Shown in pieces: positions 33,443 to 46,637 of a stretch of DNA of 64,000 nt (the stretch's first letter is position 1; each line of letters opens with the position of its first letter). The stretch comes from Chlorocebus sabaeus. Its lineage: Eukaryota; Chordata; Mammalia; Primates; Cercopithecidae. The translations under genes and the position numbers were made by a program. The stretch is taken from NCBI RefSeq assembly GCF_047675955.1, contig NW_027328092.1:620001-684000 (forward strand). Direction: 5' to 3'. Under the pieces are notes generated by a model, which saw nothing but the letters and a program-made list of their open reading frames with translations, was not told where the DNA came from and made no database searches.

Positions 33443-35843
33443 GGTGAAAAAGGAAATATCTTCCTTTAAAAACTGGAAAGAAGCTTTCTGAGAAACTGCT
33501 TTGTGTTCTGTTAATTCATCTCACAGAGTCACTGCTTTCACCTCAAGAATCCTTTCGCTGAGACTCTTCATGTGGAAATTTCATAGTGATATTTTCAAGC
33601 CCATAGAGGGCTAAGGTGAAAAAGGAAATATCCTAAGATAAAAACTGAAAAGAAGCATTCTGAGAAACTACTTTGTGTTCTGTTAATTCATCTCACAGTG
33701 TTACAGCTTTGCCCTCAAGAAGCCTTTCGCGAAGACACTTCTTGTGGAATTTGCAAAGTGATATTTGGAAGCCCATAGAGGGCTATGGTGAAAAAGGAAA
33801 TATCTTTTGTTAAAAACTGAAAGAGGCTTTCTGAGAAACTGCTCTGTGTTCTATTAATTCATCTCACAGAGTTACTGCTTTCCCAGAAAGAAGCCATTCT
33901 CTAAGATTCTTCTTGTGGATTTTTCAAAGTGATATTGGAAGCCCATAGAGGGCTATGGTGAAAAAGGGAATATCTTCCGTTAAAAACTGGAAAGAATCTT
34001 TCTGAGAAACTACTTTGTGTTCTGTTAATTCATCTCACAGAGTTACAGCTTTCCCCTCAAGAAGCCTTTCGCTAAGACTGTTCTTCTGGAATTTTGAAAG
34101 TGATATTTGGAATCCCATAGAGGGCTATGGTGAAAAAGGAAAGATCTTCCGTTAAAAACTGGAAAGAACCTTTCTGAGAAATTGCTTTGTGTTCTTTTAA
34201 TTCATCTCACAGAGTTACTGCGTTCCTCTCAAGAAGCCTTTCGCTAAGACTGTTCTTGTGGAATTTGCAAAGTGATATTTGGAAGCCCATATAGGGTTAT
34301 GGTGAAAAAGGAAATATCTTCCGTTAAAAACTGGAAAGAAGCATTCTGAGAAACTGCTTTGTGTTCTCTTAGTTCATCTCACAGAGTTACAGCTTGCCCC
34401 TCTAGAAGCCTTTCGCTAAGACTGTTCTTGTGGAATTTGCAAAGTGACATTTGGAAGCCCATAGTGGGCTATGGTGAAAAAGGAAATATCCTAAGATAAA
34501 AACTGAAAAGAAGCTTTCTGAGAAACTGCCTTGTGTTCTGTTAATTCATCTCACAGGGTTACAGCTTTCTCCACAAGAAGCCTTTCGCTAAGACTGTTCT
34601 TGTGGAATTTCAAAGTGATATTTGTAAAGCCATAGAAGGATATGATGAAAAAGGAAATATCTTCTGTTAAAAACTGGAAAGAAGCTTTCTGAGAAACTGC
34701 TTTGTGTTCTGTTAATTCATCTCACAGAGATACAGCTTTCTCCTCAAGAAGTTTTCGCTAAGACTGTGCTTCTGGAATTTGGAAAGTGATATTTGGAAGC
34801 CCATAGAGGGCTACGGTGAAAAAGGAAATAACTTCCGTTAAAAAACAGGAAAGAAGCTTTCTGAGAAACTGCTTTGTGTTCTGCTAATTCATCTCAAGAG
34901 TTACAGCTTTCCCCTCAAGCAGTCTTTCGCTAAGACTGTTCTTGGGGAATTTGCAAAGTGATATTTGGAAGCCCATAGAGGGCTATGGTGAAAAAGGAAA
35001 TATCCTAAGATAAAAACTGGGAAGAATCTTTCTGAGAAATTGCTTTGTGTTCTGTTAATTCATCTCACAGAGTTACTGCATTCGCCTCAAGAAGCCTTTC
35101 GCTAAGACTGTTCTTGTGGAATTTGAAAAGTGATATTTGGAAGCCCATAGAGGGTTATGGTGAAAAAGGAAAATCTTCCCTTAAAAACTGGAAAGAAGCT
35201 TCCTGAGAAACTGCTTTGTGTTCGGTTAATTCAACTCACAGTTACTGCTTTCTCCTCAAAAAGCCTTTCGCTAACACTGTTCTTATGCAATTTGCAAAGT
35301 GATATTTGGAAGCCCTTAGAGGGTTAAGGTGAAAAAGGAAATATCTACCGTTAAAAACTGTAAAGAAGCTTTCTGAGAAACTGCTCTGTGTTCTGTTAAT
35401 TCATCTCACAGTGTTACAGCATTCCCTTCAGGAAGCCTTTCGCTAAGTCTGTTCTTGTGGAATATTCAAGGTGATATCTGGAAGCCCATAGAGTGCTATG
35501 GTGAAAAAGGAAATATCTTCCGTTAAAAACTGGAAAGAAGCTTTCTGAGAAACTGCTCTGTGTTCTGTTAATTCATCTCACAGAGTTACAGCTTTCCCCT
35601 CAAGAAGCCTTTCGCTAAGACTGTTCTTGTGAAATTTGCACATTGATATCTGGAAGTCCATACAGGGCTACGGTGTAAAAGGAAATATCTTCCGATAAAA
35701 ACTGGAAGGAAGCTTTATGAGAAACTGCTTTGTGTCCTGTTAATTCATCTCACAGAGTTACAGCCTTCCCTTCAAGATGCCTTTCGCTAAGACTCTTCTT
35801 GTGGAATTGGCAAAGTGTTATTTGGAAGCCCGTAGAGGTCTAC
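33443..35843 (+). repeat. HOR copy C14, 14-mer with V (2,401 bp)
   Basis: M1-M9, V (34987-35158), M13-M16. M14 is GGAAATATC. Unlike C6, C7 and C11, M16 keeps TTAATTCATC. Confidence 0.94.
34987..35158 (+). repeat. Variant monomer V in copy C14
   Basis: The same V monomer between M9 and M13. Confidence 0.92.
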
Positions 35844-38587
35844 GGTGAAAAAGGAAATATCTTCCTTTAAAAACTGGAAAGAAGCTTTCTGAGAAACTGC
35901 TTTGTGTTCTGTTAATTCATCTCACGGAGTCACTGCTTTCACCTCAAGAATCCTTTCGCTGAGACTCTTCATGTGGAAATTTCATAGTGATATTTTCAAG
36001 CCCATAGAGGGCTAAGGTGAAAAAGGAAATATCCTAAGATAAAAACTGAAAAGAAGCATTCTGAGAAACTACTTTGTGTTCTGTTAATTCATCTCACAGT
36101 GTTACATCTTTGCCCTCAAGAAGCCTTTCGCGAAGACACTTCTTGTGGAATTTGCAAAGTGATATTTGGAAGCCCATAGAGGGCTATGGTGAAAAAGGAA
36201 ATATCTTTTGTTAAAAACTGAAAGAGGCTTTCTGAGAAACTGCTCTGTGTTCTATTAATTCATCTCACAGAGTTACTGCTTTCCCAGAAAGAAGCCATTC
36301 TCTAAGATTCTTCTTGTGGATTTTTCAAAGTGATATTGGAAGCCCATAGAGGGCTATGGTGAAAAAGGGAATATCTTCCGTTAAAAACTGGAAAGAATCT
36401 TTCTGAGAAACTACTTTGTGTTCTGTTAATTCATCTCACAGAGTTACAGCTTTCCCCTCAAGAAGCCTTTCGCTAAGACTGTTCTTCTGGAATTTTGAAA
36501 GTGATATTTGGAATCCCGTAGAGGGCTATGGTGAAAAAGGAAAGATCTTCCGTTAAAAACTGGAAAGAACCTTTCTGAGAAATTGCTTTGTGTTCTTTTA
36601 ATTCATCTCACAGAGTTACTGCGTTCCTCTCAAGAAGCCTTTCGCTAAGACTGTTCTTGTGGAATTTGCAAAGTGATATTTGGAAGCCCATATAGGGTTA
36701 TGGTGAAAAAGGAAATATCTTCCGTTAAAAACTGGAAAGAAGCATTCTGAGAAACTGCTTTGTGTTCTCTTAGTTCATCTCACAGAGTTACAGCTTGCCC
36801 CTCTAGAAGCCTTTCGCTAAGACTGTTCTTGTGGAATTTGCAAAGTGACATTTGGAAGCCCATAGTGGGCTATGGTGAAAAAGGAAATATCCTAAGATAA
36901 AAACTGAAAAGAAGCTTTCTGAGAAACTGCCTTGTGTTCTGTTAATTCATCTCACAGGGTTACAGCTTTCTCCACAAGAAGCCTTTCGCTAAGACTGTTC
37001 TTGTGGAATTTCAAAGTGATATTTGTAAAGCCATAGAAGGATATGATGAAAAAGGAAATATCTTCTGTTAAAAACTGGAAAGAAGCTTTCTGAGAAACTG
37101 CTTTGTGTTCTGTTAATTCATCTCACAGAGATACAGCTTTCTCCTCAAGAAGTTTTCGCTAAGACTGTGCTTCTGGAATTTGGAAAGTGATATTTGGAAG
37201 CCCATAGAGGGCTACGGTGAAAAAGGAAATAACTTCCGTTAAAAAACAGGAAAGAAGCTTTCTGAGAAACTGCTTTGTGTTCTGCTAATTCATCTCAAGA
37301 GTTACAGCTTTCCCCTCAAGCAGTCTTTCGCTAAGACTGTTCTTGGGGAATTTGCAAAGTGATATTTGGAAGCCCATAGAGGGCTATGGTGAAAAAAGAA
37401 GTATCTTCCGTTAAAAAGTGGAAAGAATCTTTCTGAGAATCTGCTTTGTGTTCTGTTAATTCATCTCACAGTGTTACAAATCTCTCCTCAAGTAACCTTT
37501 AGCTAAGGCTGATCTTGTGGAATTTGGAAAGTGATATTTGGAAGCCCATAGGGGGCTATGGTGAAAAAGGAAGTATCTTCCGTTAAAATCTGGAAGAAGA
37601 TTTCTGAGAAACTACTTTGTGTTCTGTTAATTCATCTCAGAGACTTACATCTTTCCCCTCATGAAGCCTTTCCCTAAGACTCTTCTTGTGGAATTTGCAA
37701 AGTGATATTTCGAAGCCCACAGAGGGCTATGGTGAAAAAGGAGATATCCTAAGATAAAAACTGAAGAGAAACTTTCTGAGAAACTGCTCTGTATTCTCTT
37801 AATTCATCTCACAGAGTTACTGCGTTCCCCTCAAGAAGCCTTTCGCTAAGACTGTTCTTGTGGAATTTGAAAAGTGATATTTGGAAGCCCATAGAGGGTT
37901 ATGGTGAAAAAGGAAAATCTTCCCTTAAAAACTGGAAAGAAGCTTCCTGAGAAACTGCTTTGTGTTCGGTTAATTCAACTCACAGTTACTGCTTTCCCCT
38001 CAAAAAGCCTTTCGCTAACACTGTTCTTATGCAATTTGCAAAGTGATATTTGGAAGCCCTTAGAGGGTTAAGGTGAAAAAGGACATATCTACCGTTAAAA
38101 ACTGTAAAGAAGCTTTCTGAGAAACTGCTCTGTGTTCTGTTAATTCATCTCACAGTGTTACAGCATTCCCTTCAGGAAGCCTTTCGCTAAGTCTGTTCTT
38201 GTGGAATATTCAAGGTGATATCTGGAAGCCCATAGAGTGCTATGGTGAAAAAGGAAATATCTTCCGTTAAAAACTGGAAAGAAACTTTCTGAGAAACTGC
38301 TCTGTGTTCTGTTAATTCATCTCACAGAGTTACAGCTTTCCCCTCAAGAAGCCTTTCGCTAAGACTGTTCTTGTGAAATTTGCACATTGATATCTGGAAG
38401 TCCATACAGGGCTACGGTGTAAAAGGAAATATCTTCCGATAAAAACTGGAAGGAAGCTTTATGAGAAACTGCTTTGTGTCCTGTTAATTCATCTCACAGA
38501 GTTACAGCCTTCCCTTCAAGATGCCTTTCGCTAAGACTCTTCTTGTGGAATTGGCAAAGTGTTATTTGGAAGCCCGTAGAGGTCTAC
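35844..38587 (+). repeat. HOR copy C15, 16-mer (2,744 bp)
   Basis: Full M1-M16 order with the C8/C12/C15 marker set, but M1 has GAGACTCTTCATG and M4 has ACTACTTTGTG. The set is therefore partly recombined. Private: GGAATCCCGTAG in M4. Confidence 0.94.
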
Positions 38588-41331
38588 GGTGAAAAAGGAA
38601 ATATCTTCCTTTAAAAACTGGAAAGAAGCTTTCTGAGAAACTGCTTTGTGTTCTGTTAATTCATCTCACAGAGTCACTGCTTTCACCTCAAGAATCCTTT
38701 CGCTGAGACTCTTCATGTGGAAATTTCATAGTGATATTTTCAAGCCCATAGAGGGCTAAGGTGAAAAAGGAAATATCCTAAGATAAAAACTGAAAAGAAG
38801 CATTCTGAGAAACTACTTTGTGTTCTGTTAATTCATCTCACAGTGTTACAGCTTTGCCCTCAAGAAGCCTTTCGCGAAGACACTTCTTGTGGAATTTGCA
38901 AAGTGATATTTGGAAGCCCATAGAGGGCTATGGTGAAAAAGGAAATATCTTTTGTTAAAAACTGAAAGAGGCTTTCTGAGAAACTGCTCTGTGTTCTATT
39001 AATTCATCTCACAGAGTTACTGCTTTCCCAGAAAGAAGCCATTCTCTAAGATTCTTCTTGTGGATTTTTCAAAGTGATATTGGAAGCCCATAGAGGGCTA
39101 TGGTGAAAAAGGGAATATCTTCCGTTAAAAACTGGAAAGAATCTTTCTGAGAAACTACTTTGTGTTCTGTTAATTCATCTCACAGAGTTACAGCTTTCCC
39201 CTCAAGAAGCCTTTCGCTAAGACTGTTCTTCTGGAATTTTGAAAGTGATATTTGGAATCCCATAGAGGGCTATGGTGAAAAAGGAAAGATCTTCCGTTAA
39301 AAACTGGAAAGAACCTTTCTGAGAAATTGCTTTGTGTTCTTTTAATTCATCTCACAGAGTTACTGCGTTCCTCTCAAGAAGCCTTTCGCTAAGACTGTTC
39401 TTGTGGAATTTGCAAAGTGATATTTGGAAGCCCATATAGGGTTATGGTGAAAAAGGAAATATCTTCCGTTAAAAACTGGAAAGAAGCATTCTGAGAAACT
39501 GCTTTGTGTTCTCTTAGTTCATCTCACAGAGTTACAGCTTGCCCCTCTAGAAGCCTTTCGCTAAGACTGTTCTTGTGGAATTTTCAAAGTGACATTTGGA
39601 AGCCCATAGTGGGCTATGGTGAAAAAGGAAATATCCTAAGATAAAAACTGAAAAGAAGCTTTCTGAGAAACTGCCTTGTGTTCTGTTAATTCATCTCACA
39701 GGGTTACAGCTTTCTCCACAAGAAGCCTTTCGCTAAGACTGTTCTTGTGGAATTTCAAAGTGATATTTGTAAAGCCATAGAAGGATATGATGAAAAAGGA
39801 AATATCTTCTGTTAAAAACTGGAAAGAAGCTTTCTGAGAAACTGCTTTGTGTTCTGTTAATTCATCTCACAGAGATACAGCTTTCTCCTCAAGAAGTTTT
39901 CGCTAAGACTGTGCTTCTGGAATTTGGAAAGTGATATTTGGAAGCCCATAGAGGGCTACGGTGAAAAAGGAAATAACTTCCGTTAAAAAACAGGAAAGAA
40001 GCTTTCTGAGAAACTGCTTTGTGTTCTGCTAATTCATCTCAAGAGTTACAGCTTTCCCCTCAAGCAGTCTTTCGCTAAGACTGTTCTTGGGGAATTTGCA
40101 AAGTGATATTTGGAAGCCCATAGAGGGCTATGGTGAAAAAAGAAGTATCTTCCGTTAAAAAGTGGAAAGAATCTTTCTGAGAATCTGCTTTGTGTTCTGT
40201 TAATTCATCTCACAGTGTTACAAATCTCTCCTCAAGTAACCTTTAGCTAAGGCTGATCTTGTGGAATTTGGAAAGTGATATTTGGAAGCCCATAGGGGGC
40301 TATGGTGAAAAAGGAAGTATCTTCCGTTAAAATCTGGAAGAAGATTTCTGAGAAACTACTTTGTGTTCTGTTAATTCATCTCAGAGACTTACATCTTTCC
40401 CCTCATGAAGCCTTTCCCTAAGACTCTTCCTGTGGAATTTGCAAAGTGATATTTCGAAGCCCACAGAGGGCTATGGTGAAAAAGGAGATATCCTAAGATA
40501 AAAACTGAAGAGAAACTTTCTGAGAAACTGCTCTGTATTCTCTTAATTCATCTCACAGAGTTACTGCGTTCCCCTCAAGAAGCCTTTCGCTAAGACTGTT
40601 CTTGTGGAATTTGAAAAGTGATATTTGGAAGCCCATAGAGGGTTATGGTGAAAAAGGAAAATCTTCCCTTAAAAACTGGAAAGAAGCTTCCTGAGAAACT
40701 GCTTTGTGTTCGGTTAATTCAACTCACAGTTACTGCTTTCTCCTCAAAAAGCCTTTCGCTAACACTGTTCTTATGCAATTTGCAAAGTGATATTTGGAAG
40801 CCCTTAGAGGGTTAAGGTGAAAAAGGAAATATCTACCGTTAAAAACTGTAAAGAAGCTTTCTGAGAAACTGCTCTGTGTTCTGTTAATTCATCTCACAGT
40901 GTTACAGCATTCCCTTCAGGAAGCCTTTCGCTAAGTCTGTTCTTGTGGAATATTCAAGGTGATATCTGGAAGCCCATAGAGTGCTATGGTGAAAAAGGAA
41001 ATATCTTCCGTTAAAAACTGGAAAGAAGCTTTCTGAGAAACTGCTCTGTGTTCTGTTAATTCATCTCACAGAGTTACAGCTTTCCCCTCAAGAAGACTTT
41101 CGCTAAGACTGTTCTTGTGAAATTTGCACATTGATATCTGGAAGTCCATACAGGGCTACGGTGTAAAAGGAAATATCTTCCGATAAAAACTGGAAGGAAG
41201 CTTTATGAGAAACTGCTTTGTGTCCTGTTAATTCATCTCACAGAGTTACAGCCTTCCCTTCAAGATGCCTTTCGCTAAGACTCTTCTTGTGGAATTGGCA
41301 AAGTGTTATTTGGAAGCCCGTAGAGGTCTAC
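38588..41331 (+). repeat. HOR copy C16, 16-mer (2,744 bp)
   Basis: Full M1-M16 order. M6 has GGAATTTTCAAAG and M11 has CTCTTCCTGTGG, both shared with C17. M14 is GGAAATATC, which is otherwise typical of V-containing copies, and M15 has the GAC form. Confidence 0.94.
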
Positions 41332-44075
41332 GGCGAAAAAGGAAATATCTTCCTTTAAAAACTGGAAAGAAGCTTTCTGAGAAACTGCTTTGTGTTCTGT
41401 TAATTCATCTCACAGAGTCACTGCTTTCACCTCAAGAATCCTTTCGCTGAGACTCTTCATGTGGAAATTTCATAGTGATATTTTCAAGCCCATAGAGGGC
41501 TAAGGTGAAAAAGGAAATATCCTAAGATAAAAACTGAAAAGAAGCATTCTGAGAAACTACTTTGTGTTCTGTTAATTCATCTCACAGTGTTACAGCTTTG
41601 CCCTCAAGAAGCCTTTCGCGAAGACACTTCTTGTGGAATTTGCAAAGTGATATTTGGAAGCCCATAGAGGGCTATGGTGAAAAAGGAAATATCTTTTGTT
41701 AAAAACTGAAAGAGGCTTTCTGAGAAACTGCTCTGTGTTCTATTAATTCATCTCACAGAGTTACTGCTTTCCCAGAAAGAAGCCATTCTCTAAGATTCTT
41801 CTTGTGGATTTTTCAAAGTGATATTGGAAGCCCATAGAGGGCTATGGTGAAAAAGGGAATATCTTCCGTTAAAAACTGGAAAGAATCTTTCTGAGAAACT
41901 ACTTTGTGTTCTGTTAATTCATCTCACAGAGTTACAGCTTTCCCCTCAAGAAGCCTTTCGCTAAGACTGTTCTTCTGGAATTTTGAAAGTGATATTTGGA
42001 ATCCCATAGAGGGCTATGGTGAAAAAGGAAAGATCTTCCGTTAAAAACTGGAAAGAACCTTTCTGAGAAATTGCTTTGTGTTCTTTTAATTCATCTCACA
42101 GAGTTACTGCGTTCCTCTCAAGAAGCCTTTCGCTAAGACTGTTCTTGTGGAATTTGCAAAGTGATATTTGGAAGCCCATATAGGGTTATGGTGAAAAAGG
42201 AAATATCTTCCGTTAAAAACTGGAAAGAAGCATTCTGAGAAACTGCTTTGTGTTCTCTTAGTTCATCTCACAGAGTTACAGCTTGCCCCTCTAGAAGCCT
42301 TTCGCTAAGACTGTTCTTGTGGAATTTTCAAAGTGACATTTGGAAGCCCATAGTGGGCTATGGTGAAAAAGGAAATATCCTAAGATAAAAACTGAAAAGA
42401 AGCTTTCTGAGAAACTGCCTTGTGTTCTGTTAATTCATCTCACAGGGTTACAGCTTTCTCCACAAGAAGCCTTTCGCTAAGACTGTTCTTGTGGAATTTC
42501 AAAGTGATATTTGTAAAGCCATAGAAGGATATGATGAAAAAGGAAATATCTTCTGTTAAAAACTGGAAAGAAGCTTTCTGAGAAACTGCTTTGTGTTCTG
42601 TTAATTCATCTCACAGAGATACAGCTTTCTCCTCAAGAAGTTTTCGCTAAGACTGTGCTTCTGGAATTTGGAAAGTGATATTTGGAAGCCCATAGAGGGC
42701 TACGGTGAAAAAGGAAATAACTTCCGTTAAAAAACAGGAAAGAAGCTTTCTGAGAAACTGCTTTGTGTTCTGCTAATTCATCTCAAGAGTTACAGCTTTC
42801 CCCTCAAGCAGTCTTTCGCTAAGACTGTTCTTGGGGAATTTGCAAAGTGATATTTGGAAGCCCATAGAGGGCTATGGTGAAAAAAGAAGTATCTTCCGTT
42901 AAAAAGTGGAAAGAATCTTTCTGAGAATCTGCTTTGTGTTCTGTTAATTCATCTCACAGTGTTACAAATCTCTCCTCAAGTAACCTTTAGCTAAGGCTGA
43001 TCTTGTGGAATTTGGAAAGTGATATTTGGAAGCCCATAGGGGGCTATGGTGAAAAAGGAAGTATCTTCCGTTAAAATCTGGAAGAAGATTTCTGAGAAAC
43101 TACTTTGTGTTCTGTTAATTCATCTCAGAGACTTACATCTTTCCCCTCATGAAGCCTTTCCCTAAGACTCTTCCTGTGGAATTTGCAAAGTGATATTTCG
43201 AAGCCCACAGAGGGCTATGGTGAAAAAGGAGATATCCTAAGATAAAAACTGAAGAGAAACTTTCTGAGAAACTGCTCTGTATTCTCTTAATTCATCTCAC
43301 AGAGTTACTGCGTTCCCCTCAAGAAGCCTTTCGCTAAGACTGTTCTTGTGGAATTTGAAAAGTGATATTTGGAAGCCCATAGAGGGTTATGGTGAAAAAG
43401 GAAAATCTTCCCTTAAAAACTGGAAAGAAGCTTCCTGAGAAACTGCTTTGTGTTCGGTTAATTCAACTCACAGTTACTGCTTTCTCCTCAAAAAGCCTTT
43501 CGCTAACACTGTTCTTATGCAATTTGCAAAGTGATATTTGGAAGCCCTTAGAGGGTTAAGGTGAAAAAGGACATATCTACCGTTAAAAACTGTAAAGAAG
43601 CTTTCTGAGAAACTGCTCTGTGTTCTGTTAATTCATCTCACAGTGTTACAGCATTCCCTTCAGGAAGCCTTTCGCTAAGTCTGTTCTTGTGGAATATTCA
43701 AGGTGATATCTGGAAGCCCATAGAGTGCTATGGTGAAAAAGGAAATATCTTCCGTTAAAAACTGGAAAGAAGCTTTCTGAGAAACTGCTCTGTGTTCTGT
43801 TAATTCATCTCACAGAGTTACAGCTTTCCCCTCAAGAAGACTTTCGCTAAGACTGTTCTTGTGAAATTTGCACATTGATATCTGGAAGTCCATACAGGGC
43901 TACGGTGTAAAAGGAAATATCTTCCGATAAAAACTGGAAGGAAGCTTTATGAGAAACTGCTTTGTGTCCTGTTAATTCATCTCACAGAGTTACAGCCTTC
44001 CCTTCAAGATGCCTTTCGCTAAGACTCTTCTTGTGGAATTGGCAAAGTGTTATTTGGAAGCCCGTAGAGGTCTAC
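41332..44075 (+). repeat. HOR copy C17, 16-mer (2,744 bp), GGCG start
   Basis: Full M1-M16 order. M1 opens GGCGAAAAAGG (T-to-C at 41334). It shares the M6 and M11 variants of C16, so the two copies are near-duplicates. M14 is GGACATATC, unlike C16. Confidence 0.94.
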
Positions 44076-46637
44076 GGTGAAAAAGGAAATATCTTCCTTT
44101 AAAAACTGGAAAGAAGCTTTCTGAGAAACTGCTTTGTGTTCTGTTAATTCATCTCACAGAGTCACTGCTTTCACCTCAAGAATCCTTTCGCTGAGACTCT
44201 TCATGTGGAAATTTCATAGTGATATTTTCAAGCCCATAGAGGGCTAAGGTGAAAAAGGAAATATCCTAAGATAAAAACTGAAAAGAAGCATTCTGAGAAA
44301 CTACTTTGTGTTCTGTTAATTCATCTCACAGTGTTACAGCTTTGCCCTCAAGAAGCCTTTCGCGAAGACACTTCTTGTGGAATTTGCAAAGTGATATTTG
44401 GAAGCCCATAGAGGGCTATGGTGAAAAAGGAAATATCTTTTGTTAAAAACTGAAAGAGGCTTTCTGAGAAACTGCTCTGTGTTCTATTAATTCATCTCAC
44501 AGAGTTACTGCTTTCCCAGAAAGAAGCCATTCTCTAAGATTCTTCTTGTGGATTTTTCAAAGTGATATTGGAAGCCCATAGAGGGCTATGGTGAAAAAGG
44601 GAATATCTTCCGTTAAAAACTGGAAAGAATCTTTCTGAGAAACTACTTCGTGTTCTGTTAATTCATCTCACAGAGTTACAGCTTTCCCCTCAAGAAGCCT
44701 TTCGCTAAGACTGTTCTTCTGGAATTTTGAAAGTGATATTTGGAATCCCATAGAGGGCTATGGTGAAAAAGGAAAGATCTTCCGTTAAAAACTGGAAAGA
44801 ACCTTTCTGAGAAATTGCTTTGTGTTCTTTTAATTCATCTCACAGAGTTACTGCGTTCCTCTCAAGAAGCCTTTCGCTAAGACTGTTCTTGTGGAATTTG
44901 CAAAGTGATATTTGGAAGCCCATATAGGGTTATGGTGAAAAAGGAAATATCTTCCGTTAAAAACTGGAAAGAAGCATTCTGAGAAACTGCTTTGTGTTCT
45001 CTTAGTTCATCACAGCTTTCTCCACAAGAAGCCTTTCGCTAAGACTGTTCTTGTGGAATTTCAAAGTGATATTTGTAAAGCCATAGAAGGATATGATGAA
45101 AAAGGAAATATCTTCTGTTAAAAACTGGAAAGAAGCTTTCTGAGAAACTGCTTTGTGTTCTGTTAATTCATCTCACAGAGATACAGCTTTCTCCTCAAGA
45201 AGTTTTCGCTAAGACTGTGCTTCTGGAATTTGGAAAGTGATATTTGGAAGCCCATAGAGGGCTACGGTGAAAAAGGAAATAACTTCCGTTAAAAAACAGG
45301 AAAGAAGCTTTCTGAGAAACTGCTTTGTGTTCTGCTAATTCATCTCAAGAGTTACAGCTTTCCCCTCAAGCAGTCTTTCGCTAAGACTGTTCTTGGGGAA
45401 TTTGCAAAGTGATATTTGGAAGCCCATAGAGGGCTATGGTGAAAAAAGAAGTATCTTCCGTTAAAAAGTGGAAAGAATCTTTCTGAGAATCTGCTTTGTG
45501 TTCTGTTAATTCATCTCACAGTGTTACAAATCTCTCCTCAAGTAACCTTTAGCTAAGGCTGATCTTGTGGAATTTGGAAAGTGATATTTGGAAGCCCATA
45601 GGGGGCTATGGTGAAAAAGGAAGTATCTTCCGTTAAAATCTGGAAGAAGATTTCTGAGAAACTACTTTGTGTTCTGTTAATTCATCTCAGAGACTTACAT
45701 CTTTCCCCTCATGAAGCCTTTCCCTAAGACTCTTCTTGTGGAATTTGCAAAGTGATATTTCGAAGCCCACAGAGGGCTATGGTGAAAAAGGAGATATCCT
45801 AAGATAAAAACTGAAGAGAAACTTTCTGAGAAACTGCTCTGTATTCTCTTAATTCATCTCACAGAGTTACTGCGTTCCCCTCAAGAAGCCTTTCGCTAAG
45901 ACTGTTCTTGTGGAATTTGAAAAGTGATATTTGGAAGCCCATAGAGGGTTATGGTGAAAAAGGAAAATCTTCCCTTAAAAACTGGAAAGAAGCTTCCTGA
46001 GAAACTGCTTTGTGTTCGGTTAATTCAACTCACAGTTACTGCTTTCCCCTCAAAAAGCCTTTCGCTAACACTGTTCTTATGCAATTTGCAAAGTGATATT
46101 TGGAAGCCCTTAGAGGGTTAAGGTGAAAAAGGACATATCTACCGTTAAAAACTGTAAAGAAGCTTTCTGAGAAACTGCTCTGTGTTCTGTTAATTCATCT
46201 CACAGTGTTACAGCATTCCCTTCAGGAAGCCTTTCGCTAAGTCTGTTCTTGTGGAATATTCAAGGTGATATCTGGAAGCCCATAGAGTGCTATGGTGAAA
46301 AAGGAAATATCTTCCGTTAAAAACTGGAAAGAAACTTTCTGAGAAACTGCTCTGTGTTCTGTTAATTCATCTCACAGAGTTACAGCTTTCCCCTCAAGAA
46401 GCCTTTCGCTAAGACTGTTCTTGTGAAATTTGCACATTGATATCTGGAAGTCCATACAGGGCTACGGTGTAAAAGGAAATATCTTCCGATAAAAACTGGA
46501 AGGAAGCTTTATGAGAAACTGCTTTGTGTCCTGTTAATTCATCTCACAGAGTTACAGCCTTCCCTTCAAGATGCCTTTCGCTAAGACTCTTCTTGTGGAA
46601 TTGGCAAAGTGTTATTTGGAAGCCCGTAGAGGTCTAC
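44076..46637 (+). repeat. HOR copy C18, 15-mer deletion variant (2,562 bp)
   Basis: M1-M5, an M6/M7 hybrid of 161 bp, then M8-M16. The loss is 182 bp, one monomer plus 10 bp, so it is not in register. M13 has TTTCCCCTCAAAAAG and M15 has GAAACTTTC as in C8, C12 and C15, but M1 and M2 lack the other markers of that set. Confidence 0.94.
44934..45094 (+). repeat. Hybrid monomer M6/M7 in copy C18 (161 bp)
   Basis: The left part is M6 up to CTTAGTTCATC. The right part is M7 from ACAGCTTTCTCCACAAG onward. The simplest junction is between 45011 and 45012, leaving no junctional homology. An alternative is a short ACAG overlap plus a 2-bp loss. The CTCACAGAGTT block is destroyed. Confidence 0.92.

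Noticed and set aside
41265..41450. 61-codon open frame, + strand, repeated at 49487-49672 and 54632-54817
   Set aside because: It lies entirely inside satellite monomers M16 and M1, exists only because of one stop-removing base change, has no recognisable domain, and is closed by a stop in all the other copies. It is a chance frame, not a gene.
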